Shown here: one piece after another, positions 1 to 8,987 of the stretch | Layout of the letters: the number at the start of each line of letters is the position of its first letter | Numbering within the stretch: the stretch's first letter is position 1 | Assembly (NCBI RefSeq): GCF_017591435.1 | Contig: NC_059286.1 | Coordinates: 8,357,682 to 8,421,681 of the forward strand | DNA: 64,000 nucleotides | Reading direction: 5' to 3' | Source of the DNA: Portunus trituberculatus | Lineage: Eukaryota > Arthropoda > Malacostraca > Decapoda > Portunidae | Notes under the pieces: model-generated | What the model was told of the DNA's origin: nothing | Database searches by the model: none | The model's input: only the letters and a program-made list of their open reading frames with translations | Made by a program: the position numbers and the translations under genes

Positions 1-85
1 GGAACTCAAAGAAGTGCTTGGCGAAAGTCTTGGCAAAGGTGTCCATTGCGTAAGTGGCTGCGATGTACGGGAACAGACGCCATTG
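1..85 (-). CDS. ACOX3: ACOX3-like exon 8 (partial at window edge)
   Basis: Coding exon of the peroxisomal acyl-CoA oxidase, cut by the left edge. It opens directly after a TACAG acceptor (complement of 86-90) and reads QWRLFPYIAATYAMD followed by TFAKTFAKHFFEF. It joins in phase 0 to the exon at 5110-5270, which ends EYPLQ, so the spliced protein has a QQWRL junction as ACOX3 proteins have at the start of the helical C-terminal region. The remaining C-terminal domain, catalytic glutamate and any PTS1 lie outside the window. The intron separating it from the previous exon (86-5109) is filled with retroelement copies on the opposite strand. Confidence 0.85.
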
Positions 86-151
86 CTGTAATGAGGATGT
101 GTGTTGTGAAGGAAGGAAAGGGGTGGCTTGTTGAACCTTGACAAATGTGTT

Positions 152-178
152 TACACACACACACACACACACACACAC
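152..178. repeat. (AC)n microsatellite, 5' junction of LINE-A copy 1
   Basis: Pure AC run. The retroelement body starts directly after it with no unique DNA in between, the first of several such junctions in the window. Confidence 0.9.
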
Positions 179-2617
179 GAACTATAATGATGGGAGATTT
201 TAATTGTAAAGAGGTGTGTTAGGAGGACTGGTCAATGGAGGGATCAGAGACAACATGGGGAAATACACTATTGACACTGGCAATGGAAAATGTGTTAACT
301 CAGTGGGTCAAAGAAGATACTAGGTTTGGAGGAGAGGGAGCATCGTCAAAACTGGACTTGGTCTTTAGTACAGAGCCAATGGTCATTGAGGAGATGAGGG
401 TGGAGTGCCCTTTAGCAAAGAGTGATCATGCAGTTTTGGAGTTCAAGGTGATAGATGAAGAGAAATCTAGAAGAAATGAAGAATATAAAGTGGGAAGATG
501 GAATTATGCCAAGACAGATTTTGGAAACCTAAAGAAATTCTTTCAAGAGACAAATTGGATGAAATTCAAGAGTGCTAAGGAGCAAATGAAAAGTGGAAGG
601 AATTTATAAAAATATACAAAGAAGGTGAGAAAAATTTGTACCAATAAGACAACATAGAGAAGTTGGAAAGCAGGACTGGTTTAACGATAGATGTGAAAAG
701 GCTAGAACAAGAAAAGAGGATGCATGGAAGAGGTGGAGAAGGAAAAGACGGATTAAGCAGTGGGAAAGTTACAAAAGAGCAAGAAATGAATATGTGTTGA
801 TTAGAAGAGAAGAAAGAAAGAAACAAGAAAAGGATATAATTGATAAATGTAAAGACCAACCAAGGCTTTTTACAGACATGTGAACAACAACATCAAAAAT
901 AGAGAAAGTATTGAAAGTTTAGAAGTAAATGGAGTATGCAGTGAAGATCCCAGGAAATGGCAGAGGCTATGAATGGATGCTTTCGGAAGGTATTCACAAA
1001 GGAGACTGCTTTTGACAAACCACTGGTAATGGAACAGAAAGGGATTATGAAGGAGTTTCAAGTAACTGTGGAGGAGATCAAGAATATGATGGGGAGTTTA
1101 GAAGTGAGAAAAGCTGTGGGACCTGATGGGGTATCAGGATGGATTTTAAGAGAATGCAGGAGCAACTGGCAGAAAAAGTTTGTGAAGTAATTGATGCCTC
1201 ATTAAGGGAAGGTGTAGTGCCCCAAGACTGGAAAAGAGCTAACATTGTCCCAATCTATAAATCAGGTAACAAGAGAGACCCATTGAACTATAGACCAGTG
1301 TCACTTACAAGTGTGGTAGCTAAGATGTGTGAGAGGGTGGTGAAGAATAGATGGACAGACTTCTTGGAGAAAATGACATACTTTGTGAGTGTCAATTTGG
1401 TTTTAGAAAAGGGCGTTCATGCACGACAAACCTGATATGTTACTATTCGAGGGTGATAGATGTAATACAGGAAAGAGATGGTTGGGCTGATGGAATATAT
1501 CTGGATTTAAAAAAGGCCTTTGATAAGGTACCACACCGGAGACTGATCTGGAAACTTGAAATGGTAGGAGGAGTGCATGGCAGTTTACTAAAATGGATGG
1601 AAGACTTTTGGTAGGAAGAGAAATGAGAACAATAATTAAGGACAGACCATCAGAATGGGGCTTGGTGGAGAGTGGAGTTCCACAGGGATCAGTGTTGGCA
1701 CCAGTAATGTTCGGTCTACATAAATGACATGGTGGATGGGGTGTCCAGTTATGTGAGCCTATTTGCAGACGATGCAAAATTGTTAAGAAAAGTGAGATGT
1801 GACAAAGATTGCGAACTACTCCAGGAAGACTTGGACAGAATATGGAAATGGAGCTGTACATGGCAAATGGAGTTCAACACGACAAAATGCAAGAAAATAG
1901 AGTTTGGCAAGAGTGAAAGAAGAATCAGGAGTATGTACAAGATAGGAAATGAAGACATAAAACCAGTCATGAAGAAAAAGACCTTGGGGTGACAATTACC
2001 AATGACCTATCGCCAGAGAGACATATAAACAAAATAATTGGAGAAGTATTGAACTTATTGAGGAACATAAGAGTGGCGTTCAGATATTTAGATGAAGAAA
2101 TGATGAAGAAAATAATTACTGCAATGATAAGACCGAGGCTTGAATATGCAACAATACAGTGGGCTCCGAACTTAAAGAAACACATAAGGAAACTAGAGAA
2201 AGTACAGAGGGCTGCAACAAAATGGTGCCTGACTTAAGAGATTTGACTTATGAAGACAGACTGAAAAGAATGCAACTTCCGACCCTGGAAAACAGAAGAG
2301 AAAGGGGAGACCTGATAGCAATATACAGAGTGATGATTGGCATGGAAAAATGGATAGGGAAGATCTGTGTATGTGGAATGAAAGAATGTCGAGAGGGCAT
2401 GGGAAAAACTAAAATGGCCACTTATAGGAGAGATGTGAAAAATATAGCTTCCTCATAGAAGGGTGGAAGCATGGAATAGTTTAGACGTGGAAGTGGTCAA
2501 CGCAAGGAATATTCATGATTTTAAGAAAAAGCTGGACATTAATAGATATGGAGACGGGACAACACGAGCATAGCTCTTTTCCCGTATGTTACAATTAGGT
2601 AAATACAATTAGGTAAA
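179..2617 (+). mobile_element. LINE-A copy 1, 5'-truncated CR1/L2-like non-LTR retrotransposon
   Basis: Starts inside the APE-type endonuclease (GDFNCK reads through the first bases; the SDHAVLEF motif is near 420-445) and runs through reverse transcriptase to the 3' end. RT blocks visible in three frames: NYRPVSLTSVV, YLDLKKAFDKVPH, SGVPQGSVLAPVMF, the FADDAKL catalytic block near 1760, and the C-terminal region ending YGDGTTRA. After the stop come TAGCTCTTTTCCCGTATG, two copies of AATTAGGTAAATAC, then (AC)n. Frameshifts lie at homopolymers (near 1158, 1372, 1612, 1982, 2230, 2445), so it cannot make an intact ORF2. Inserted antisense to ACOX3 in its intron. The clade call rests on motif style, not a tree. 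Confidence 0.85.
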
Positions 2618-2618
2618 T

Positions 2619-2645
<27 letters not shown>
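2618..2645. repeat. (AC)n tail of LINE-A copy 1 and 5' junction of copy 2
   Basis: AC run that is both the 3' tail of one element and the DNA directly abutting the truncated 5' end of the next. Confidence 0.9.
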
Positions 2646-2649
<4 letters not shown>

Positions 2650-4477
2650 AGCAAGAAATGAATATGTGTTGATTAGAAGAGAAGAAAGAAAGAAACAAGA
2701 AAAGGATATAATTGATAAATGTAAAGACCAACCAAGGCTTTTTTAGACATGTGAACAACAACATCAAAAATAGAGAAAGTATTGAAAGTTTAGAAGTAAA
2801 TGGAGTATGCAGTGAAGATCCCAGGGAAATGGCAGAGGCTATGAATGGATGCTTTCGGAAGGTATTCACAAAGGAGACTGCTTTTGACAAACCACTGGTA
2901 ATGGAACAGAAAGGGATTATGAAGGAGTTTCAAGTAACTGTGGAGGAGATCAAGAATATGATGGGGAGTTTAGAAGTGAGAAAAGCTGTGGGACCTGATG
3001 GGGTATCAGGATGGATTTTAAGAGAATGCAGGGAGCAACTGGCAGAAAAAGTTTGTGAAGTAATTGATGCCTCATTAAGGGAAGGTGTAGTGCCCCAAGA
3101 CTGGAAAAGAGCTAACATTGTCCCAATCTATAAATCAGGTAACAAGAGAGACCCATTGAACTATAGACCAGTGTCACTTACAAGTGTGGTAGCTAAGATG
3201 TGTGAGAGGGTGGTGAAGAATAGATGGACAGACTTCTTGGAGAAAAATGACATACTTTGTGAGTGTCAATTTGGTTTTAGAAAAGGGCGTTCATGCACGA
3301 CAAACCTGATATGTTACTATTCGAGGGTGATAGATGTAATACAGGAAAGAGATGGTTGGGCTGATGGAATATATCTGGATTTAAAAAGGCCTTTGATAAG
3401 GTACCACACGGAGACTGATCTGGAAACTTGAAATGGTAGGAGGAGTGCATGGCAGTTTACTAAAATGGATGGAAGACTTTTGGTAGGAAGAGAAATGAGA
3501 ACAATAATTAAGGACAGACCATCAGAATGGGGCTTGGTGGAGAGTGGAGTTCCACAGGGATCAGTGTTGGCACCAGTAATGTTTGCGGTCTACATAAATG
3601 ACATGGTGGATGGGGTGTCCAGTTATGTGAGCCTATTTGCAGACGATGCAAAATTGTTAAGAAAAGTGAGATGTGACAAAGATTGCGAACTACTCCAGGA
3701 AGACTTGGACAGAATATGGAAATGGAGCTGTACATGGCAAATGGAGTTCAACACGACAAAATGCAAGAAAATAGAGTTTGGCAAGAGTGAAAGAAGAATC
3801 AGGAGTATGTACAAGATAGGAAATGAAGACATAAAACCAGTCATGAAGAAAAAGACCTTGGGGTGACAATTACCAATGACCTATCGCCAGAGAGACATAT
3901 AAACAAAATAATTGGAGAAGTATTGAACTTATTGAGGAACATAAGAGTGGCGTTCAGATATTTAGATGAAGAAATGATGAAGAAAATAATTACTGCAATG
4001 ATAAGACCGAGGCTTGAATATGCAACAATACAGTGGGCTCGAACTTAAAGAAACACATAAGGAAACTAGAGAAAGTACAGAGGGCTGCAACAAAAATGGT
4101 GCCTGACTTAAGAGATTTGACTTATGAAGACAGACTGAAAAGAATGCAACTTCCGACCCTGGAAAACAGAAGAGAAAGGGAGACCTGATAGCAATATACA
4201 GAGTGATGATTGGCATGGAAAAATGGATAGGGAAGATCTGTGTATGTGGAATGAAAGAATGTCGAGAGGGCATGGGAAAAACTAAAATGGCCACTTATAG
4301 GAGAGATGTGAAAAAATATAGCTTCCCTCATAGAAGGGTGGAAGCATGGAATAGTTTAGACGTGGAAGTGGTCAACGCAAGGAATATTCATGATTTTAAG
4401 AAAAAGCTGGACATTAATAGATATGGAGACGGGACAACACGAGCATAGCTCTTTTCCCGTATGTTACAATTAGGTAA

Positions 4478-4478
<1 letters not shown>
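2646..4478 (+). mobile_element. LINE-A copy 2, 5'-truncated
   Basis: Begins at AAAAGAGCAAGAAATGAATA, the position matching about base 772 of copy 1, so it is truncated between endonuclease and RT. It is nearly identical to copy 1 by eye, with private single-base indels in homopolymers. It holds the longest plus-strand RT reading frame of the family (2712-3431). The 3' end has one AATTAGGTAAATAC unit (copy 1 has two) and then a long (AC)n run. Confidence 0.85.
2712..3431 (+). pseudogene. LINE-A reverse transcriptase fragment (fingers and palm start)
   Basis: A 239-codon open stretch covering the RT N-terminal half: linker, GPDGVSGWILRECREQL, the WKRANIVPIYKSG and NYRPVSLTSVV blocks, GFRKGRSCTTNL and the start of the YLDLK-AFDKVPH catalytic aspartate block. 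It breaks at 'DLKRPLIRYH', where one A is missing from the AAAAAGG run that other copies keep. The remaining palm (VPQGS, FADD) continues in other frames from 3465. The enzyme would carry out target-primed reverse transcription; this copy is not functional as read. Confidence 0.8.

Positions 4479-4552
<74 letters not shown>
4479..4552. repeat. (AC)n tail of LINE-A copy 2 and 5' junction of next element
   Basis: About 74 bp of AC dinucleotide, followed immediately by a different truncated LINE. Confidence 0.9.
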
Positions 4553-4554
<2 letters not shown>

Positions 4555-5103
4555 TTCACTTACATAGATGAAGAGATGATGAAAAAATTAATAGAATATA
4601 TGATTTGACATAAACTAGAATATGCTGCACTTATTTGGTCACCACATAATACAAGAAGATGTAAGGAAGATAGGAAGGATTCAAAGAATCACAACCAAAT
4701 TGGTTCCAAATTTGTGAGAAATTAAAGAGATTCAAACTTCCAACACTGCAACAAAAGAGGGAAAGAGGAGACACACTTGCTATATACAGGGCATTGAGGG
4801 GATGGACCAAGTAGGCAAAGAAGACTTATTGGTGTGGGACTCAAAAGATACAAGGGGACACGGCAAGAAATTGAAAAACACCACATGTAGAAGAGACATT
4901 AAGAAATATAGTTTTCCCAAATAGAAGCACAGAAATATGGAACATTTTTGGATGAAACAGTGGTTCAAGCAAAAAATATTCCTGAATTTAAGGCTAAGCT
5001 GAATGATTTTGAATATGGAGACAGGACAACACCAGCAGAGCTCTTTTCCAGTAAAGCACAACTAGGTAAATACAACTAGATAAATAAACACACACACACA
5101 CAC
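4553..5103 (+). mobile_element. LINE-G, 3'-terminal fragment of a related non-LTR family
   Basis: About 530 bp of the C-terminal part of an RT ORF, diverged and frameshifted, readable as YIDEEMMKKLIEY, then KLEYAALIWSPHN and QKRERGDTLAIYR. It ends ATATGGAGACAGGACAACAC, then GCACAACTAGGTAAATACAACTAGATAAATA and a short (AC)n. It shares the 3' module of the other families but is more decayed. Its (AC)n tail ends at the donor of ACOX3 exon 7 (TTACC at 5106-5110). Confidence 0.7.
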
Positions 5104-5109
5104 CCTTAC

Positions 5110-5270
5110 CTGTAGTGGATATTCAATGACAGACAGCTCCTTATCCGCTAGCCCAAACTGCTTCCGTGCGGCTGAATAGCGGATAGCGATGGTGATGCTC
5201 TTCCTGAGGTACACCACGCCAAACCCTATGATTCCCACTCGCCCCACAGACAGGTTCCCCAGCGAGGCGC
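5110..5270 (-). CDS. ACOX3: ACOX3-like exon 7
   Basis: Reads ASLGNLSVGRVGIIGFGVVY then LRKSITIAIRYSAARKQFG and ends EYPLQ. The acceptor is CTCAG before base 5270; the donor CAG|GTAAGG follows base 5110. The first codon is split: exon 6 gives G and this exon GC, making the Gly of RFG-ASLG. The stretch matches the ACOX3 segment around GRV-I, the AIRFSATR-QFG-like core and the E-YP-Q exit, the substrate- and FAD-contacting middle of acyl-CoA oxidases. The reading frame is intact, in contrast with the surrounding retroelement debris. Confidence 0.9.
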
Positions 5271-6017
5271 CTGAGGGAGTGAGCTATGAGGGGCATGCAT
5301 TGCACAAGTGTTATGATGACCTGAAGATGTACAGTATCCTTAAACACTTCCACATTGTACCTCCATTATGTTTAAAAGACTTCAGTTTAGGTTACATAGG
5401 TTTTAAAGAGTGTGTTTATGGTTCTAGTGACAGATTAACAAAACTACAGCATTTACAGGAGAAACATTAATAATTTCTGTGGGTGAGTTTATGGTTCTAG
5501 TGACAAGACTAAATTATCTACAAGAGAAACCCTATAATTTCTGTGGCATTTGATATAGAGAGAATCTCAATTGGATCCCCCTCTTAAACTCCATCACTCC
5601 CTCTGGAAAGGTGGAAGTGGAGGTGTAGAGAAAAAAAAAAAAAAAAAATAGATATGGTGTGAGAGAGCTGGGAAAGGAGAGATGGATAGGGAGAAGTGGA
5701 AAAAGAGAGGTGAATAGGGAAAGGAAGAAAGGGAGTAAATGTATTTTAAGAGATGGAAAAGGAGAGGAGGTGAATGGGAAGAGGGGAAGAAAGAAGAGGT
5801 GGAGAGGAAGAGATGGAAAAGGAGAGGGAGTAAATATGGCTTAAGAGACATGGAAAGGAGAAGTGGAAAGGGGGGAGGAGGAAAGGTAATATATATGACT
5901 TAAGAGAGATGGAAAAGGAGAGGTAGAGGGCAAATAAATCAAAAGAAATGGATATATAGAGTTGGATAAGAAGCATTTCAAGAGAGGTGGCCAGGAGTGC
6001 ACTGGACAACAACAGAC
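5271..6017. other. ACOX3 intron 6 with purine-rich tract
   Basis: No gene seen. Bases 5590-5965 are strongly purine-rich on the plus strand, built from degenerate GGAGAGATGGAAAAGGAGAG-type units including an A19 run at about 5631. The rest (5280-5590) is ordinary sequence with a short imperfect duplication of GTTTATGGTTCTAGTGACA (about 5414 and 5489). Confidence 0.6.
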
Positions 6018-6133
6018 CAAATCTCTTGCTGGGGTCCCTGTAGGGCGTCTCGTAGGTACCGTCAGGAGTCACGTCACCAGTACGGTTCAGTAAGTTCTCC
6101 CGAGGAACTGAGTAGTGGTCAAACATCATCACT
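6018..6133 (-). CDS. ACOX3: ACOX3-like exon 6
   Basis: Reads VMMFDHYSVPRENLLNRTGD then VTPDGTYETPYRDPSKRFG. Conserved features are VPRENLL-R-GDVTPDGTY and the R-FG at the boundary. The acceptor is GTTAG before 6133, preceded on the coding strand by about 84 bp of (TC)n, so a microsatellite forms its polypyrimidine tract. The donor after 6018 is G|GTCTGT, a weaker GT donor than the others. Phase fits both neighbours: the preceding exon supplies GG and this exon A, giving the Gly of NG-VMMF. Confidence 0.88.
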
Positions 6134-6134
6134 C

Positions 6135-6138
<4 letters not shown>

Positions 6139-6222
<84 letters not shown>
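6139..6222. repeat. (GA)n microsatellite serving as polypyrimidine tract of ACOX3 exon 6
   Basis: Pure GA run on the plus strand, that is (TC)n on the coding strand, ending 5 bases from the exon 6 acceptor. Confidence 0.9.
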
Positions 6223-6225
<3 letters not shown>

Positions 6226-7209
6226 AGTTTACTGAACTTCTCTATTTAAAGACCAAAAGAAGTAGACTGACTCATCACCACCAGCCTGATTACTAATTTT
6301 ATTCCAGTGTCTTCTCACTAACTTTTTTCTGGCTTCTTGTACACCTAAACTGGAGCATCTCTAATATAAAACACAAAAAAAGAGAAGTGAAATAAATAAA
6401 GTAAACAAATAAAGTATGTCTCTTCCAGTCTATGTAAGAACCAGTGAGATGCAATAAAGCAGTGATGGTCCAGCAGGGTGCATAAGCTGGAAACACTGGG
6501 ACACATGGAGCGTATCACCTGTCCAGCGTACAGTGGGAAAAGAGGAAGAAAACTGAGTCATGTAAGAATTCATTTCAAGCGACATCAAAGAATTATAAAG
6601 CTTGTGTGTTGTATTTGTACATTACACACAGATGCAGCTCACACCCCAGATGTTTAAAACATTGCATTTTGTTTCATACCAATCATTTAGTTTTAGATCT
6701 GAGTAGCTATTTTCTAGATTTAGAATACACTCCAAAAAATTTCACTCATACATTACCAAGCATCAAAATAGGAAAGAAACATTAATACTCATATAAATTC
6801 TGGCAATTACTTACACTAGACAAAACAATACATGTGAATCACTCGTATATGGGTAACTCTCAATTTACACGATAGATATGTTCCAAGAGGCATCGCGTAT
6901 TTCAAAATTCGCGTAAAACAAACTTGTAATTCTCATAAGAAACAATTTTTCGCTCATGTATTAACAAAAACACATAAATTAAACACATGTAAATCAAGAG
7001 TTCCCTGTACATTAAAATTTATCACATGTCTTACTTCTACCCTCATCACCCTCAAAACAGCATGAATTCTTTCCCAACCTACATCACAGCTAAACCACAG
7101 ACAGGCAGGGTATTTTAGGTCATGTTAAGTTATTTAGCTACAACAAAACAAAACTAGGAATGAAGCAGTCAGAGTACCAGTGTGTCAGCATGCCAGAGTC
7201 CTCACCCAC
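6223..7209. other. ACOX3 intron 5
   Basis: Non-coding. It holds the MITE-like repeat at 6848-7010; otherwise AT-rich sequence with no further structure that I recognise. Confidence 0.6.
6848..7010. mobile_element. MITE-like inverted-terminal-repeat element
   Basis: About 160 bp with imperfect inverted ends: GGTAACTCTCAATTTACA on the left, and AGGGAACTCTTGATTTACAT on the right when reverse-complemented. The interior carries CGCGTATTTC and AATTCGCGTAAAAC, themselves an inverted pair. TA lies next to both ends. No coding capacity. A Tc1/mariner-type MITE is the likeliest class, from the TA flank and short size only. Confidence 0.5.
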
Positions 7210-7384
7210 CCATTGTCAATCCCATTAAGGCCAATCTTGTGCCCCATGTCCACAATGGTAATGCCTGGGTAGGTCTGCAGCGTGTGAGGGTCTCGCAGTG
7301 GCACAATGAAGCAGTGGAGGCCGTGACACACGCCATCTGGAGTGTACAGCTGGGCAAACACGAGACCATGTGAGGCTGTCTTAG
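7210..7384 (-). CDS. ACOX3: ACOX3-like exon 5
   Basis: Reads KTASHGLVFAQLYTPDGVCH, then GLHCFIVPLRDPHTLQTYPG, then ITIVDMGHKIGLNGIDNG. Typical acyl-CoA oxidase features are the KT-SH-V-A block, GLH-FIV-(L/I)RD, PGI-(I/V)-D-G-K-G-NG-DNG. The acceptor CTACAG precedes 7384 and the first codon (Ala) is split with exon 4. The donor GG|GTGGGT after 7210 is chosen because it gives NG-VMMF in the right spacing with exon 6; GTGAGG four bases downstream would break that fit. Confidence 0.9.
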
Positions 7385-7825
7385 CTGTAGAGAAGGCAAA
7401 ATGTAGGTGGTTAGATGTTGTTTGGGTAAGAAAATGTTGGTTGTTAGGTGCTGTTTGGGGAAGATAAGGCTGTGGAAATAGAAAATCTGTAAAACTAGAT
7501 CTAAATAGCAAAGAAAAGTAGAGAATAGAAATATTAGATGAGAAAGGATAGATGAGAAGGGTGAAAAGTGAAAAGCAGCAGGTTAAATGTAGCTTCAGAA
7601 AGAATAGTATGTGTGGAAACTGATGGATGGTGTAGAAGAATATGTGATGGAGGAAAGCAAAACAATTCAAAACAGCAGAAGTAATGCATGAAATCTTTGG
7701 AAATATCGACGAAAGAAAAACCATAAAAAAAAAGATGACTAACGAAATTCTATGGCTGTGGGAGAAGAAAAATGTCTCCGAGTGGCTAGTGAGTAAAAAA
7801 ACATGCCAAATAGTAATTAAAGCAT

Positions 7826-7885
<60 letters not shown>
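7385..7885. other. ACOX3 intron 4
   Basis: About 500 bp, non-coding. It contains a short tandem pair of GGTTGTTAGGTGCTGTTTGG-like units near 7410-7465 and the (AC)n run at 7829-7881, which abuts the donor of exon 4. Confidence 0.6.
7829..7881. repeat. (AC)n microsatellite in ACOX3 intron 4
   Basis: Dinucleotide run ending 4 bases from the exon 4 donor (GTGAGT on the minus strand partly overlaps its edge). Confidence 0.9.
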
Positions 7886-8033
7886 CTAAGTTTCCCGCCC
7901 AGCACTTGGCCGCCTCAAAATCTGGAGAGTGGAGGATGAAGGCCTGGGAGGCAGGGTCATAGCGTGCCTCAGTCCGCATCCCTCGCACATTGGAGCCGTG
8001 GGACACCTCAGTCAGGCAGAAACACCCACCCAT
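7886..8033 (-). CDS. ACOX3: ACOX3-like exon 4
   Basis: Reads MGGCFCLTEVSHGSNVRGMR then TEARYDPASQAFILHSPDFE and AAKCWAGNL. CF-LTE-SHGSN is the acyl-CoA dehydrogenase/oxidase signature region that helps bind FAD and acyl-CoA; YDP-(x)-FI-HSPDFEAAK-W-GN is the adjoining ACOX segment. The acceptor CAACAG|ATG is chosen because exons 3 and 4 then give 16 residues between ERH and GCF, the usual ACOX3 spacing; the upstream AACACAG would add seven residues. The donor is G|GTGAG. The acceptor region has been tandemly duplicated just upstream. Confidence 0.9.
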
Positions 8034-8145
8034 CTGTTGCACCAGGGACTGTGTTAGTGCCTCCACTAATACTAACTGTCACACCCAACCATCTCTAACA
8101 CCAAGGACTGTGTTAGTGCCTCGACTGAATAAGTACTATCTGTTT
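8015..8145. repeat. Tandem duplication of the ACOX3 exon 4 acceptor edge
   Basis: Two units of about 60 bp sharing GACTGTGTTAGTGCCTC (8047 and 8105). The first includes the exon 4 start (CACCCACCCATCTGTTGCACC); the second, CACACCCAACCATCTCTAACACC read in parts, is a degenerate copy lying in the intron. Confidence 0.7.
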
Positions 8146-8250
8146 GCATTGTTTGTAATGGGGAAAAGTCACTCCTATTTTTCAGGCATGAGGAAAAATA
8201 TGGATGTTTAATGGGATGACAATGACTACTTCTATTGCAACTAAACTATT

Positions 8251-8257
8251 ACTACTG

Positions 8258-8297
<40 letters not shown>

Positions 8298-8345
8298 AAC
8301 TACTACTACTACTACTACTACTGTTACTACTACTACTACTACTCA
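8251..8345. repeat. (TAC)n trinucleotide microsatellite
   Basis: Near-perfect ACT/TAC repeat with two interruptions (CAAC and TGTTAC). Confidence 0.9.
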
Positions 8346-8439
8346 TGAAGTTAAAGTCAAGCTGGATAAGAGATAGACATAGAGACAGGATACTGCAAGC
8401 TCTGACTGAACTATCCCTGCACCACAACTAAAGACACTA

Positions 8440-8520
8440 ACAAGAACACACGCCTCCTGCTTCTTGAGTGCTGTCAGATACTTGTACAGTGCAGCAGTGC
8501 CTCTCAGCAGCCTGGACAAT
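8440..8520 (-). pseudogene. Relic copy of the ACOX3 exon 3 3' edge
   Basis: On the minus strand this reads LYKYLTALKKQEA, against HYKYLAALKKQE at the true exon 3 end, including the neighbouring intron bases. An insertion replaces the ERH part. It could be a cryptic exon edge, but no matching acceptor or full exon is present. Confidence 0.6.
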
Positions 8521-8594
8521 ACAAAAACAGTTGCATTCAAAGCCACACAAGACAAGACATAGACATGGAAGAAATAAAGTACAAGCAGAGCTAC

Positions 8595-8650
8595 ACAAGG
8601 TGAACAAAACACTGTAAACACACTTCCTGCTTCCTGAGTGTCCTGCCTAA
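8595..8650 (-). pseudogene. Second, shorter relic of the ACOX3 exon 3 edge
   Basis: Bases 8607-8642 (GTAAACACACTTCCTGCTTC and onwards) match the exon 3 donor region at 8829-8860 (GTAAACAAACACCTCCTGCT), including the shared upstream intron word GGTGAACAAAACA / GGTAAATAGAACA. Coding sense is lost after a few codons. Confidence 0.5.
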
Positions 8651-8694
8651 CGTAACTCAAAAAAAATCTAATGCAAGGTAAACAAGAAAAATAC

Positions 8695-8697
<3 letters not shown>

Positions 8698-8782
<85 letters not shown>
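8698..8782. repeat. (GA)n microsatellite
   Basis: About 85 bp of GA dinucleotide in ACOX3 intron 3. Confidence 0.9.
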
Positions 8783-8784
<2 letters not shown>

Positions 8785-8840
8785 TGCGGAGGTACAGACA
8801 CTATTCTTTTCAGGGTAAATAGAACAATGTAAACAAACAC

Positions 8841-8987
8841 CTCCTGCTTCTTGAGTGCCGCCAGATACTTGTAGTGCCTCTCAGTGCCCTGGCCAAGGAT
8901 CCCTGATGCAATAAAGGTGGTGAGGAGTCCCTGTCTGGCTGCCAGGGAAAAGTCATACTCCCCCACCACAGCAGTCATGGCAGAGGG
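8841..8987 (-). CDS. ACOX3: ACOX3-like exon 3
   Basis: 49 codons in phase 0 at both ends: PSAMTAVVGEYDFSLAARQG, LLTTFIASGILGQGTERHYK, YLAALKKQE. The acceptor is TTTCCTCAG before 8987; the donor GAG|GTGTTT follows 8841. It covers the ACOX segment in which the G-YD-SLA and GT-RH motifs precede the flavin-binding CF-LTE exon. The intron side of both its edges has been locally duplicated. Confidence 0.88.

Noticed and set aside
7202..7399. Alternative reading frame over ACOX3 exon 5
   Set aside because: It is the shifted frame of a clear acyl-CoA oxidase exon; the other frame matches the family and splices in phase.
8204..8431. Leu-rich and Ser-rich open frames
   Set aside because: Products of the (TAC)n repeat; the real coding here is the ACOX3 exons on the minus strand.
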